64,000 nt of DNA from an uncultured Eubacteriales bacterium (GTDB lineage Bacteria > Bacillota > Clostridia > Oscillospirales > CAG-272). How positions within the stretch are numbered: the first letter of the stretch is position 1; each line of letters starts with the position of its first letter. The notes beneath the pieces were generated by a model, which ran no database searches, had not been told where the DNA came from, and was given only the letters and a program-made list of their open reading frames with translations. Positions 25,463 through 35,003 of this stretch are shown here, in pieces. A program made the position numbers and the translations under genes. The DNA lies in assembly GCA_900544985.1 (NCBI GenBank), contig UQXK01000002.1, positions 1 to 64,000 of the forward strand, written 5' to 3'.

Positions 25463-25667
25463 TACTTTGGAAAATAAATATTCCCAAATATTTCGACTTT
25501 CTTTATAATAAAATCTTTTAATTTTTTATCGGCAACACGCTGTGCAAACGTATTATTTTATCCCGACATTCAATGACAATATGCGCTTTTTCGACATATA
25601 ATAAATCGAGCGAAAGCTCAATGTAAACCTCCGCTTAAAGAAAATAAAGAATAGGAGCCATATTTCT

Positions 25668-26000
25668 ATGAATTATCAGAGAACACCCTCATGTTTTTCG
25701 GGAAATACGTGTAACACTTGCAACAGATGCAATACCTGTAACACTTGCAATACCTGTAACACATGTAATAATACAAGAACCCCTTTTGACAGAAGAGACG
25801 ATAGAAGAGATGACCGGAGAGATGACAGAAGAAGCACATGCCAGCAAAGATGTACCCCTTCTTGCATAGAAGACAAAAGTCTTGCCATGGTATATTCTCC
25901 ATGTCAGCATTTTCAAAACCTTTTCGAACCGTCGGAAGGACTTTCTCGCGGCACTATTTTTCGTGAACTCGACAAACCGTTCACCGGGAGGAGATGCTGA
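25668..26000 (+). CDS. cotJA: Spore coat protein CotJA with Cys-rich repeat N-terminus
   Basis: A 110-residue protein. The C-terminal part, LAMVYSPCQHFQNLFEPSEG and GTIFRELDKPF (about 72-105), is the CotJA domain. The N-terminal 60 residues are unusual: seven Cys spaced as CNxC repeats (residues 15-33; bases 25710-25766) and then a DDRR tandem (residues 41-55; bases 25788-25832). The Cys run could form disulfides or bind metal in the coat. First gene of cotJABC, ribosome binding site AGGAG. Expected to be made in the mother cell under sigma E, although I could not fix a promoter. Its stop overlaps the cotJB start (TGATG). Confidence 0.9.
   Translation: MNYQRTPSCFSGNTCNTCNRCNTCNTCNTCNTCNNTRTPFDRRDDRRDDRRDDRRSTCQQRCTPSCIEDKSLAMVYSPCQHFQNLFEPSEGLSRGTIFRELDKPFTGRRC
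25710..25832 (+). repeat. Coding tandem repeats in cotJA (CNT triplets, DDRR)
   Basis: 9-base near-repeats encoding Cys-Asn-Thr (25710-25766) followed by 12-base repeats encoding Asp-Asp-Arg-Arg (25788-25832). Such in-frame repeats can change in number by slippage. Confidence 0.8.
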
Positions 26001-26254
26001 TGAACGAGAGAGACAAACTACTGAAAAATATTCAGGAAGAAGATTTTGCCGTATATGAGACGGTTCTATATCTCGACGGACATCCATGTGATAAAGACGC
26101 GCTCGAATTTTACAAAGCTCACAGAGATAAGTTGGACTGTCTGAAAAAGGAATTCATACAAAAATACGGACCTTTGACAATATATGATAACTTAGACTGC
26201 AACACATGGGATTGGATAAAAAGTCCGTGGCCGTGGGAAAGAGAGGCAAACTAA
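26000..26254 (+). CDS. cotJB: Spore coat protein CotJB
   Basis: An 84-residue protein with the family-typical YETVLYLDGHPCDKDALEFY and the C-terminal NTWDWIKSPWPWE. It is needed for assembly of the CotJ complex in the spore coat. The ATG at 26000 overlaps the cotJA stop by one base and has GGGAGGAG six bases upstream; an ATG at 25994 is too close to it. Middle gene of cotJABC. Confidence 0.93.
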   Translation: MNERDKLLKNIQEEDFAVYETVLYLDGHPCDKDALEFYKAHRDKLDCLKKEFIQKYGPLTIYDNLDCNTWDWIKSPWPWEREAN

Positions 26255-26257
26255 TAT

Positions 26258-26854
26258 ATGTGGATGTACGATAAAAAACTTCAATACCCCGTAAAAATAA
26301 AATGTCCGAACGCCAATTATGCAAAAATAATAATAAGCCAGCTCGGCGGACCGGACGGAGAGCTGGCAGCATCAATGAGATATTTGAATCAAAGATACAG
26401 TATGCCCTATAACGAGATTGTAGGTATACTGACCGATGTTGGAACAGAAGAGCTTGCACACCTTGAAATGATAGCGGCAATTCTCTATCAGCTTACAAAA
26501 GGACTTTCGCCTGATGAAATAAAACGTTCCGGATTCGACACGTATTTCGTCGATCATACAACGGGAATTTATCCGATAGCTGCATCGGGAGTTCCGTTTG
26601 ACATGAAATATGTCGGAATAAAAGGAGACCTTATAGCGGATCTGAACGAAGACCTCGCCGCAGAACAAAAAGCAAGAGTAACTTACGACAACATTTTAAG
26701 ACTTGTAGACGACCCCGATGTAAGAGATCCTATAAAATACCTGCGCGAGCGCGAGATAGTTCACTATCAGCGTTTCTGCGACGCACTTGGCGTTGCACAA
26801 GATAGAATGAACAGTAAAAACTTCTACGCATATAACCCCTCTTTCGATAATTAA
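26258..26854 (+). CDS. cotJC: Spore coat manganese catalase-like protein CotJC
   Basis: A 198-residue ferritin-like four-helix protein of the manganese catalase family. Metal-ligand segments are visible: GELAASMRYLNQR, GTEELAHLEMIAAI and EDLAAEQKARVTYD, then EREIVHYQRF. It would break down hydrogen peroxide in the spore coat with a dimanganese centre. Last gene of the operon, three bases after cotJB, followed by a terminator. Confidence 0.95.
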   Translation: MWMYDKKLQYPVKIKCPNANYAKIIISQLGGPDGELAASMRYLNQRYSMPYNEIVGILTDVGTEELAHLEMIAAILYQLTKGLSPDEIKRSGFDTYFVDHTTGIYPIAASGVPFDMKYVGIKGDLIADLNEDLAAEQKARVTYDNILRLVDDPDVRDPIKYLREREIVHYQRFCDALGVAQDRMNSKNFYAYNPSFDN

Positions 26855-26865
26855 ATAGTAAAAGC

Positions 26866-26901
26866 AAAAAACCAACCGCTGAAAAAGCGGTTGGTTTTTT
26901 A
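26866..26901. terminator. Bidirectional terminator after cotJC
   Basis: 12-bp perfect stem (26869-26880 with 26886-26897), small loop, A run upstream and T run downstream, between convergent genes. Confidence 0.92.
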
Positions 26902-26902
26902 T

Positions 26903-27745
26903 CTAGTTACGTATAAACCCCATATATTCTTTAAATATACAATTATCATCGTATTCTTCTTCCATGACAGCGTAAAAAACGTCTGTTCCCTTAGAAAATA
27001 TGTAATAAGAAATGATCTTCTCTTCCGTATATTTATCATATACCGTCATTATTTGTTCAGAATCAAATGTTACTTTATATTCTTTTTCTTCTCCCGTCTC
27101 ATGTTCTCTCCATGTCAAAGTTCCTGTTGTGTTATCATCGGATATATTCAGATAAAAAATACCCGTATCTCCCGGAACATAAAAATCTTTACTTCTGTAA
27201 ATCAATGGATTAGAATAGCAATACTTGTATGGGATATCGTCTATATTAAGATTTTCTTCCGTCTTTTTTAATTTCAATTTTTCTGGATAATAATATCCGC
27301 GCTCGTCCTCATAATGATGCCATATATAAATTTTCCCTCTATCAGAGGGATAAAGCTGAGAACATTTAACTTTTTTCTCATTTCGGGAAACACTATCCAC
27401 TCTATAATATGCAACTAAATCTACATCATCATCCGGATTTTCTCTATGTTCATATAAATGAACTATCCAACCTCTGAATACCACATCATATACATATTCT
27501 TTTTTATTTTCACAATGATATACTAAAATTCCGGAAGGTGAATTATCGACATCTGCGCTATCATCAGGAAATGGAGATTCAAAAATATACAATTCATAAT
27601 TTTTCCCCTCCCATTTTGTCATTCTGTGAACAGGAAAATCCGGTCCGCCACGGCGCAATCCGATAAAAAGAATATAAAATATACCAACGACAACTATGGC
27701 AGCGATTATCCGTTGTTTAATCGGAACATCTTTTTGTTTCTGCAT
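26903..27745 (-). CDS. Membrane-anchored protein of unknown function
   Basis: A 280-residue protein that I do not recognise. Residues 8-28 form one membrane segment (QRIIAAIVVVGIFYILFIGL) after a short positive N-terminus, so the remaining 250 residues are probably outside the cell. The outer part is rich in Tyr, Asp and Glu and looks beta-rich (TTGTLTWREHETGEEKEYKV); no catalytic motif is seen. It is 41 bases from the plsY-like gene and could be the last gene of that operon. Confidence 0.6.
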   Translation of the reverse strand: MQKQKDVPIKQRIIAAIVVVGIFYILFIGLRRGGPDFPVHRMTKWEGKNYELYIFESPFPDDSADVDNSPSGILVYHCENKKEYVYDVVFRGWIVHLYEHRENPDDDVDLVAYYRVDSVSRNEKKVKCSQLYPSDRGKIYIWHHYEDERGYYYPEKLKLKKTEENLNIDDIPYKYCYSNPLIYRSKDFYVPGDTGIFYLNISDDNTTGTLTWREHETGEEKEYKVTFDSEQIMTVYDKYTEEKIISYYIFSKGTDVFYAVMEEEYDDNCIFKEYMGFIRN

Positions 27746-27786
27746 ATCTTCTCCCGTTAAATTAACAGAAAATCATGAGTTTTTTA

Positions 27787-28416
27787 TCAAACGGTTTCCT
27801 CGATCTTCTCAGCTTCAATACCCGCTTTTTCTTCCGCTTTTATCAAATGTTTTATCACAACTATCGCAGACATCACAAAATAGCCGACAGCAGTAGGGAT
27901 ATTCCCTTCTATAATGTTGGCAATCAAAGCCAAGATTCCGAATATGCCGAATGTTATAATGCTGCGAAGCCTATGCGATTTTAATTTTATAACAAGAGAA
28001 AATAACAGATAAGAAGCTATTATCACAAGCCCCACACGCGTATGCGGCAACAACGCTATCGCTTCGCCTGCGGCGGTGGCAATACATTTTCCGCCGTGAA
28101 AACGGTAGTACGGAGATGCAGCATGTCCAAGTACAGGGGATATAAGCACAAGAGAAAAAACAAACGATTCCGTTCCGCCTAAAAGCATAAAAAGAAATAC
28201 CGGCAAAAATCCCTTTGCCATGTCGAGAAAAAGACATAAAATTCCCATAGGAACGCCGCATATTTTAAAAACGTTCGACGCCCCGGGATTTTTATCGTCG
28301 CTCAGACTTTTTATATCTTTTTTCATAAAAACGCGCGGAAATATATCGCTGAACATAATTCCGCCAAAAAAGTAACCGCCTAAGACAAATAAAATATCCA
28401 ATACAGGCTCATTCAT
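27787..28416 (-). CDS. plsY: PlsY-like glycerol-3-phosphate acyltransferase
   Basis: A 209-residue polytopic protein with the three PlsY active-site loops: NPGASNVFKICG (motif 1), LDMAKGFLPV (motif 2) and YRFHGGKCIATAAGE (motif 3, usually GGKGVAT). It acylates the sn-1 position of glycerol-3-phosphate from acyl-phosphate at the membrane, the first step of phospholipid synthesis. The Cys replacing Gly in motif 3 and its pairing with a glycolipid synthase suggest a second copy, perhaps specialised. Its start overlaps the end of the glycosyltransferase gene by 8 bases. Confidence 0.82.
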   Translation of the reverse strand: MNEPVLDILFVLGGYFFGGIMFSDIFPRVFMKKDIKSLSDDKNPGASNVFKICGVPMGILCLFLDMAKGFLPVFLFMLLGGTESFVFSLVLISPVLGHAASPYYRFHGGKCIATAAGEAIALLPHTRVGLVIIASYLLFSLVIKLKSHRLRSIITFGIFGILALIANIIEGNIPTAVGYFVMSAIVVIKHLIKAEEKAGIEAEKIEETV

Positions 28417-29515
28417 TTTCCATCACCTTCAAAACAATGTCGCGTGCCGCATACGGATTTATGTTTTCTCTTTGAGATTCGCGGATTTTTTCGGCTTTTT
28501 CTTCATCCTTCGCAAGAGATATCGCCAGATCCATTGCCTCTGTGTAGTTTTCCGCCTTTACTGACATTCCGAAAGACGAAAAGAACATGGCATTTTTCGT
28601 TTCACACCCCGGTATAGGCTTTACGGAAACAAAAGGAATATTCGATACGGCGGCTTCCGTGCTCGAAAGTCCGCCGGATTTTGAAAGCAACACATCGGAA
28701 GCACGCATATAAATGTTCACTTTATCTGTAAATGCGACGGGAACTATTCTCGAATCGGGATAGAGAGAGGAAATCTTCTCTTTCAATTCATCGTTTCGTC
28801 CCGTAAGAATATATGCAATATGTCCGCTGTCTGTCTTTTTCAAAAATTCATCGCACAGTTCCGTGATATTTTCGCACCCGACTCCGCCTGTCATAATAAG
28901 ATAAATTTTCTTATCTTGCGGCATACCGAGTATCTCTCTTGCCTCGTCTTTTTTCATTTCGGTGATAAATCTCGGGGATACGGGTATACCCGTCACAAAG
29001 ACTATGCTTTTATCATATCCTTTTGAGCAAAATTCTTCCTTTAATGACTCATGAGGAACAAAATATCCGTCAAGGTCTGTCTCCGAAATAAACGGTATAC
29101 AAGTGTAATCCGTAAATATACCATAGCTCTTTATATGCTTTTTCAATCTCTTTTTTATCGCGGTCATGACCTCCATGCCGTAAAGATGCGTACAGATGAC
29201 CGTATCATAACCTTTTTCTTCTATATAAGAATTAAGATTTTCGGCATATCCCGCATTTAAAAGATACACGGGAGATGTTATTCCCGTAGAATCATATATA
29301 GCACCTGCCTTGTAAAGTGCGCCAAACGCGGCAGGAGTCTTTTTTATCATATTATTATAGAACGAAGAAACAAATTTCTGTGCTTTCTCGCTTTTGAAAG
29401 CAACCGGGTCGGTTATTTCACATTCTATACCATGAGCTTGCAGTTCCTCCATTACCGCTCTTGCGGCACTGTTGTGTCCTTCACCGGTATAACAGCTTAA
29501 AATAAGTACTTTCAA
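28409..29515 (-). CDS. MGDG-synthase-type glycosyltransferase (GT28-like)
   Basis: A protein of about 368 residues. N-terminal MGDG-synthase domain with LILSCYTGEGHNSAARAV, and a C-terminal GT-B domain with IMTGGVGCENI and LLSKSGGLSSTEA, the nucleotide-sugar site. Such enzymes glucosylate or galactosylate diacylglycerol to make membrane glycolipid. The start is a TTG at 29515, eight bases after AAGGGAG; an upstream TTG at 29533 lies before that site. It is translationally coupled to a plsY-like gene, supporting a lipid role at the inner face of the membrane. Confidence 0.85.
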   Translation of the reverse strand: MKVLILSCYTGEGHNSAARAVMEELQAHGIECEITDPVAFKSEKAQKFVSSFYNNMIKKTPAAFGALYKAGAIYDSTGITSPVYLLNAGYAENLNSYIEEKGYDTVICTHLYGMEVMTAIKKRLKKHIKSYGIFTDYTCIPFISETDLDGYFVPHESLKEEFCSKGYDKSIVFVTGIPVSPRFITEMKKDEAREILGMPQDKKIYLIMTGGVGCENITELCDEFLKKTDSGHIAYILTGRNDELKEKISSLYPDSRIVPVAFTDKVNIYMRASDVLLSKSGGLSSTEAAVSNIPFVSVKPIPGCETKNAMFFSSFGMSVKAENYTEAMDLAISLAKDEEKAEKIRESQRENINPYAARDIVLKVMENE

Positions 29516-29803
29516 ACATCGGGCTCCCTTCAAAATGTTCTTTATTTAATTATAAATAAAAAACGGATATAATGCAAGATTTTTTTATATGACAAAACTT
29601 ATATCGACAAAATTTCATAAAATCATAAACTTTTCTTAATTCATTTTACCCAAAAACAAAATAACAAAACTTCGATTATTTATGTTGACATAATATTAAA
29701 AGTTATTTAAAATTAGTACATGCCGATATACTCATACAAAAAGGAAAATGTTTTTAACGGTCATATTCAAGAAACTATTTTTTATTTGAAAGGAATAAAT
29801 TAT

Positions 29804-32800
29804 ATGCTTTACCCGAAGAAAAACGAGAAAGAGCTTTCTCTTGCTCTTTTTGAAAATCCGACAGCCGAATACCGTGCCGCTCCGTTCTGGGCATGGAACT
29901 GCGATCTTGATCACGAGCTGCTCAAAAAAGAGATCGACAGCATGAAGGAAATGGGATTCGGCGGATATTATATGCATCCGCGCGTGGGACTTTCGACAAA
30001 ATATCTTTCAGAAGATTTCATGTCTTATGTAAACACCTGCATACTTCAAAGTAAGAAAAACGATATGCTTTCCTATCTCTACGATGAAGATAAGTGGCCC
30101 TCCGGTTTTGCCGGCGGACTCAATACAAAAGATATAGAAAACAGGCAGAAATCGCTTTTCCTGACCACTGTTCCGTATAACGACGAAAACCTTGTAACAG
30201 AACACGATAAATCCATCGCTACCGATAAGTTGCCCGAATCAAAATATAAATTTATAGCCTCCTTTGATGTTCTTTTAAACAATGAATACAAGATAGTGTC
30301 ATATAGAAGAACAGACATCTCGGAAGATGTTCCGGAAGGACATACAAAATTATTTTCCTATCTGGAATACACGGCGCCGTCTCCCTATTTCAACAATCAG
30401 GCATATTGCGATACGCTTCAAAAAAGCGTAATAGAGAGCTTTATAAAAATAACGCATGAAGCATATAAAAACAAATTCGGCGACGAATTCGGAAAAACCA
30501 TTCCCGCAATTTTCACCGACGAACCACAGTTCAGGTTCAAAAAGCAGATAGATTTTGCCGGTGGAAAAGTAAATGCCGTTATGCCGTATACAACGGATTT
30601 TAAAGATACTTTTTTCAAGACATACGGAAAAGACATAGAGGATCATTTTCCCGTGCTCATCTGGGAAAATGCCGACGGTGTTCCCTCTCAGATCCGTTAT
30701 TTCTTCCATGACCATATAGCGGAAAGATTTACCTCGTCATTTTGCGATACAGTGGGCAAATGGTGCGAAGAAAACAATATCGCCATGACGGGACACGTTA
30801 TGAACGAATCGTCGCTTACGTCTCAAACATCAAGCGTAGGAGACGCTATGAGATGTTACCGCGGATTCACCGTTCCGGGTATAGATATGCTCTGCGACAA
30901 TCGCGAGCTGACAACGGCAAAGCAAGCCGAGAGCGCCTCGCATCAATACGGGCGCGAGGGAGTAACAAGCGAGCTTTACGGAGTTACAAACTGGAATTTC
31001 GATTTCCGCGGACATAAGCTTCAAGGCGACTGGCAAGCCGCCCTCGGCGTCACCTGCCGTGTTCCTCATCTTTTCTGGGTATCTATGCGCGGCGAAGCAA
31101 AACGTGATTATCCTGCGTCGATAGGATATCAGTCCCCATGGTATAAAGAATACAAACATATAGAAGATCACTTCGCGCGTGTAAATACAGTTATGACACG
31201 CGGCACACCGGAAGTTAAAATCGGCGTTATTCATCCGGTAGAATCGGAATGGCTTCATTACGGTCCCATAGATCAGACAAAACGCACGCTGAGTGATCTC
31301 GACAATAGGTTTTCCGATTTAACGGAAATGCTTTTAAACGGTCTTTTTGATTTTGACTTTATATGCGAATCCCTTCTTCCGTCGCAATACAAAGAAACCG
31401 AAAAAGGATTTGCCATAGGTCATATGACATATAATACCGTGATAGTGCCCGCTCTCGAAACTATGCGTTCCACAACGCTTAATGCTCTGAAAAAATTCCG
31501 CAAAAACGGCGGCAGAGTCTTGTTTATAGGGGAAGCTCCTTTATACCTCGACGCGCTTCCCTCTGATGAGCCGCGTAAATTTGCGGAAGAATGTGAAATC
31601 ATACCGTGGGTACGCGGAAAAATATACGAAGCATTAAAATCCGAGAAGTTTATAGATATAAAAGATTTTTCGGGCAATCTTTCCTGGGGGCTTATACATC
31701 AGGTAAGAAACGACGGAGAATTCAAGCACATATTTATAAGTCATGTCTATAAACCTAAAAATTACGATGTGGCGCCGATAGAATCCTTCACCATTACAAT
31801 CAAAGGCGAATGGACCGTTCATGAATACGATACTTTGAAAGGAGAAAAACGCAGACTCAAAGTATCATATAAAAAAGGCGCTACCGTATTCAATTGGATT
31901 TGCAGCAAAGACTCTTCTCTGCTTCTCGAACTGAAAAACGGAAGAGATACGGAAGAAGGCGGTTTTGAATTTATAGACAAGATTTATTCAAAGGCGGAGT
32001 ACCCCGCTCACTTTGCTGATTTTACCCTCTCCGAACCGAATGTGCTTCTTCTCGACAGACCCGAATACAAAATAAACGGCGGAGAATGGAACGACGCTTT
32101 AAATATAATCAAAGCCGATGAAATTATAAGAAGAGCAACGGGCGGTCATTTACACGGAGCCAAAATGGCTCAGCCGTGGATAGAACCGCTTGACAAAGAT
32201 CCCAAGGATAAAGTAACACTCAGATACACATTCGATTCCGATATAGAATACGAAGGCGCTCATATAGCGATAGAAGCTCCCGAATACACAGAGCTTGTCT
32301 TCAACGGCGAAAATGTAAAAATGAACGTGGACGGCTACTACATAGACGAGGAATCGATAAAAACAATAAAGCTTCCGAAAATCAAAAAAGGAACAAATGA
32401 GCTTATAGCAAATATACGTGTCGGAGATATAACACCTCTTGAATCATATTATATACTCGGCAATTTCGGCGTAGAAAATCACGGCATATATTCAAAGATA
32501 ACCGCCCTCCCCGAAAAACTATATTTTGACAGCATAACGACACAGCGTCTGCCTTTCTACGGTGGAAATGTAAAATACAGTTTCAAATTTAACGGCGGAG
32601 GAAAAAAGACAGTGGAAATTTCCAAATACCGCGGAGCCGTAATAAAAGCATTTCTCGACGGTAAAGCGTTAGGATATGTGGATTTTCCGCCCCACAGGCT
32701 GTATTTGGGCGAGCTTTCCGATGGAGAACATACATTGGAACTCGAACTTTTCGGAACAAGAATCAACACTCTCGGTCAGTTGCATAATACCAATGACAAT

Positions 32801-32914
32801 ATTCCGTGGGCAGGCAGTGTTTCATGGCGCACAACCGGAAGATTCTGGACAGATGAATACATGCTTTACCCGCAAGGTATAATGACCGCCCCGAGAATAC
32901 TTACAGAAGAATAA
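29804..32914 (+). CDS. Large glycoside hydrolase, GH106-like (putative alpha-L-rhamnosidase)
   Basis: A 1036-residue cytosolic enzyme. The N-terminal TIM barrel has AAPFWAWNCDLDHELLKKEI, GFGGYYMHPRVGLSTKYLS and SYLYDEDKWPSGFAGG, then IFTDEPQFRF with an acidic catalytic candidate. The rest holds beta-sandwich domains, including a C-terminal jelly-roll carbohydrate-binding-like domain. This pattern is that of large GH106-related rhamnosidases, although I am not certain of the family number. The ATG at 29804 follows AAAGGA and is preferred over 29720. Monocistronic; a bidirectional terminator separates it from the convergent GH127 gene. Confidence 0.68.
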   Translation: MLYPKKNEKELSLALFENPTAEYRAAPFWAWNCDLDHELLKKEIDSMKEMGFGGYYMHPRVGLSTKYLSEDFMSYVNTCILQSKKNDMLSYLYDEDKWPSGFAGGLNTKDIENRQKSLFLTTVPYNDENLVTEHDKSIATDKLPESKYKFIASFDVLLNNEYKIVSYRRTDISEDVPEGHTKLFSYLEYTAPSPYFNNQAYCDTLQKSVIESFIKITHEAYKNKFGDEFGKTIPAIFTDEPQFRFKKQIDFAGGKVNAVMPYTTDFKDTFFKTYGKDIEDHFPVLIWENADGVPSQIRYFFHDHIAERFTSSFCDTVGKWCEENNIAMTGHVMNESSLTSQTSSVGDAMRCYRGFTVPGIDMLCDNRELTTAKQAESASHQYGREGVTSELYGVTNWNFDFRGHKLQGDWQAALGVTCRVPHLFWVSMRGEAKRDYPASIGYQSPWYKEYKHIEDHFARVNTVMTRGTPEVKIGVIHPVESEWLHYGPIDQTKRTLSDLDNRFSDLTEMLLNGLFDFDFICESLLPSQYKETEKGFAIGHMTYNTVIVPALETMRSTTLNALKKFRKNGGRVLFIGEAPLYLDALPSDEPRKFAEECEIIPWVRGKIYEALKSEKFIDIKDFSGNLSWGLIHQVRNDGEFKHIFISHVYKPKNYDVAPIESFTITIKGEWTVHEYDTLKGEKRRLKVSYKKGATVFNWICSKDSSLLLELKNGRDTEEGGFEFIDKIYSKAEYPAHFADFTLSEPNVLLLDRPEYKINGGEWNDALNIIKADEIIRRATGGHLHGAKMAQPWIEPLDKDPKDKVTLRYTFDSDIEYEGAHIAIEAPEYTELVFNGENVKMNVDGYYIDEESIKTIKLPKIKKGTNELIANIRVGDITPLESYYILGNFGVENHGIYSKITALPEKLYFDSITTQRLPFYGGNVKYSFKFNGGGKKTVEISKYRGAVIKAFLDGKALGYVDFPPHRLYLGELSDGEHTLELELFGTRINTLGQLHNTNDNIPWAGSVSWRTTGRFWTDEYMLYPQGIMTAPRILTEE

Positions 32915-32933
32915 TCATCGCTCTGTTTTTCCT

Positions 32934-32969
32934 GAAAAAAAGCCATGACTTGGGGTCATGGCTTTTTTG
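32934..32969. terminator. Bidirectional terminator between two glycosidase genes
   Basis: Stem GCCATGAC/GTCATGGC with a five-base loop (32942-32949 with 32955-32962), flanked by A6 and T6, extending the stem. Confidence 0.92.
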
Positions 32970-32974
32970 ATCGA

Positions 32975-34852
32975 TTATTTATTTTTTACTACGGGCAGAA
33001 CGGTCATTCTGACCTTTGAAGCTCCGTAAGGATACAGAGTTATGGTTTCTTCGGTATCGGAAACCTTTGCATTTTTCATATTCGGTATCTTGGGAGTGAA
33101 AACAAACGGTCCTTCTTTTTCTGTATCTTTGTAGTCCCATGTCCAACATTTACATTTTTTGATTTCGCGGATCTTCCAGTTCTCCACTTTTCTCGCCTTT
33201 ACTTTTATGCAAGAAATGTCAGAGTCAAGATCAAAAGTTGTGCTGTTTCCCTTTTCAAATACAGGGGAGGCATCCTCTTCAAACGCATAATTCCACGGCT
33301 TGTCGGGAGACATACGGTATGACGGGAAATTCTTTCCGTTTACGGTCTCTTCCAGATAAAACTCGCGTTTTCCCTTCATTCCGAGAGAATATACAAGCGC
33401 GCCTTTTGTAAAATACGCACCGCCGTATACATTGTGCATTTCTATTTTATCTTTGAGTGTCAAATCGAAATGCGTATTTCCTTTTATTTCGGATACTATA
33501 AAGCCCTCTTCTTTCTCAAATCCGGAAGGAAGTTTTTCATATCCCTGTGAAAATCCGGGAACGCGTATGTGAAGAGTAAATTCAACATCGGAAGCGATAT
33601 CTATATTAAAATCGTTATCAAAAGGATAAGATGTCTTCACATCTATTTTGATTTTTCCGCCGTTTATATCGGCTTCAAAGGAACACGGTCCCAAAAGATT
33701 GAAATACACATCATTATCTTTGACATTCCACATCGAAAGAACGTAGTTAGGCATAAATCTGTTTACGTTTCCGGGACAGCATTGCGTTTTCGGATGCGGA
33801 CTGTAAGACATCATGGAATTTCCCATAAGAAAATTCGAATAGTTTGCTTTTTCATTTGTTATAAGCTGATTTGCGGAGGAAAAATACATAAGCGCATGAA
33901 AATCTTCCGTAACAGAGCCAACGCCCGCGTTGAATACACAACGCTCTATGTAATCGGCATATACGGGATTTTCCGTTATACCGAGCATATTTTCGAGAGT
34001 CCATGTATAATCGGAAATATCGCATGTCTCATACGGTTCGTAGTAACGGTTGCTTGTAGTATACTCCGCAGAAGATACGCAACCTCCCGGAAGCTTATAA
34101 TATTTTTCAAGACGATCCACAGCCTTTACGGAAACTTTCAGATACTTCTTTTTGCCTGTATACTTATAAAGTATAGCGCCCAATTTCGCATACTCATTGT
34201 AAGATACGCCATGTATGAAAATTTTTCTTTTTGTAAGAAAATCGGAATCGCGGAAAGAATCTCCCGTTACGCTTTTTTCCTGGTCTTTTGAGTTATACTC
34301 CGCATAGGAGCTTTCGGCAAGATCAAGAAGTCTCTTGTCTTTTGTGATACCGTACGCCCAAAGCATTATTTCGACGTTGAACACATCGCGGTTGTCGGAA
34401 TAATCGTAAGTGCCGTTAAGATAATGCGCGGCAATAGCGGAGGGTATTTTTTCATCCTTGTTATAATCATAAAGAGCCATGCAAGCTCTGAAAAATACGA
34501 CATACGGCCATCTGTAAACCGTGTCTCCGTTATTTTTCAACAGCTTTGATCCGAGAAATGAATCTTCGTCGGGATTATTTATTACAGAGTAAATTATATC
34601 GCTCGCCTTTTTTATCGCTTTTTCATCGCCGAGAAGAATCGCGGTGCGCGTAAAGCCGTCTATCCAATAAGCTGTTTGTTCATATGCCCACCATGAAGCA
34701 TAATTCGCTTTCAAGGGAACAAAATCGGGATCGTCCCAAACATGGCGGTCAAAAGGATAGCCCGCCGCCTCTATATTGCCGGTGAGTCCCTCCATCTGTG
34801 TTTGAAGAAAGCTATACAAATGCCCGCAAGGTTTTATCTTGAAATTTTTCAT
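32975..34852 (-). CDS. GH127-family (beta-L-arabinofuranosidase-like) hydrolase
   Basis: A 625-residue protein with the (alpha/alpha)6 barrel and C-terminal beta domains of GH127/DUF1680. The zinc site of this family uses a Glu and three Cys; here YETCDISDYTWTLENML gives Glu and Cys, and QCCPGNVNRF supplies the Cys pair, one of which is the nucleophile. Reactions known in the family include removal of beta-L-arabinofuranose. No signal peptide, so cytosolic. The gene stands alone. Confidence 0.85.
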   Translation of the reverse strand: MKNFKIKPCGHLYSFLQTQMEGLTGNIEAAGYPFDRHVWDDPDFVPLKANYASWWAYEQTAYWIDGFTRTAILLGDEKAIKKASDIIYSVINNPDEDSFLGSKLLKNNGDTVYRWPYVVFFRACMALYDYNKDEKIPSAIAAHYLNGTYDYSDNRDVFNVEIMLWAYGITKDKRLLDLAESSYAEYNSKDQEKSVTGDSFRDSDFLTKRKIFIHGVSYNEYAKLGAILYKYTGKKKYLKVSVKAVDRLEKYYKLPGGCVSSAEYTTSNRYYEPYETCDISDYTWTLENMLGITENPVYADYIERCVFNAGVGSVTEDFHALMYFSSANQLITNEKANYSNFLMGNSMMSYSPHPKTQCCPGNVNRFMPNYVLSMWNVKDNDVYFNLLGPCSFEADINGGKIKIDVKTSYPFDNDFNIDIASDVEFTLHIRVPGFSQGYEKLPSGFEKEEGFIVSEIKGNTHFDLTLKDKIEMHNVYGGAYFTKGALVYSLGMKGKREFYLEETVNGKNFPSYRMSPDKPWNYAFEEDASPVFEKGNSTTFDLDSDISCIKVKARKVENWKIREIKKCKCWTWDYKDTEKEGPFVFTPKIPNMKNAKVSDTEETITLYPYGASKVRMTVLPVVKNK

Positions 34853-34954
34853 TATAATCTTTTCCCCTCTTTGATTTTAATTTTAAGTTTTTAAGATATT
34901 TTTATTATATAATAAAAGCTGTTTTTGTCAACATTTCTTTGATATTTTCAGCAA

Positions 34955-34986
34955 AAGAAAAAGCGGCGCATACGCACCGCTTTTTC
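34955..34986 (-). terminator. Terminator of the P-loop gene
   Basis: Hairpin AAGCGG..CCGCTT extended by further pairs with one mismatch (34961-34982), T run on the minus strand. Confidence 0.7.
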
Positions 34987-35003
34987 ATATGTAAAATTAC
35001 AAA

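Noticed and set aside
25710..25832. CRISPR-like or satellite repeat
   Set aside because: Units are 9 and 12 bases, in frame within cotJA and without spacers; they encode Cys-Asn-Thr and Asp-Asp-Arg-Arg.
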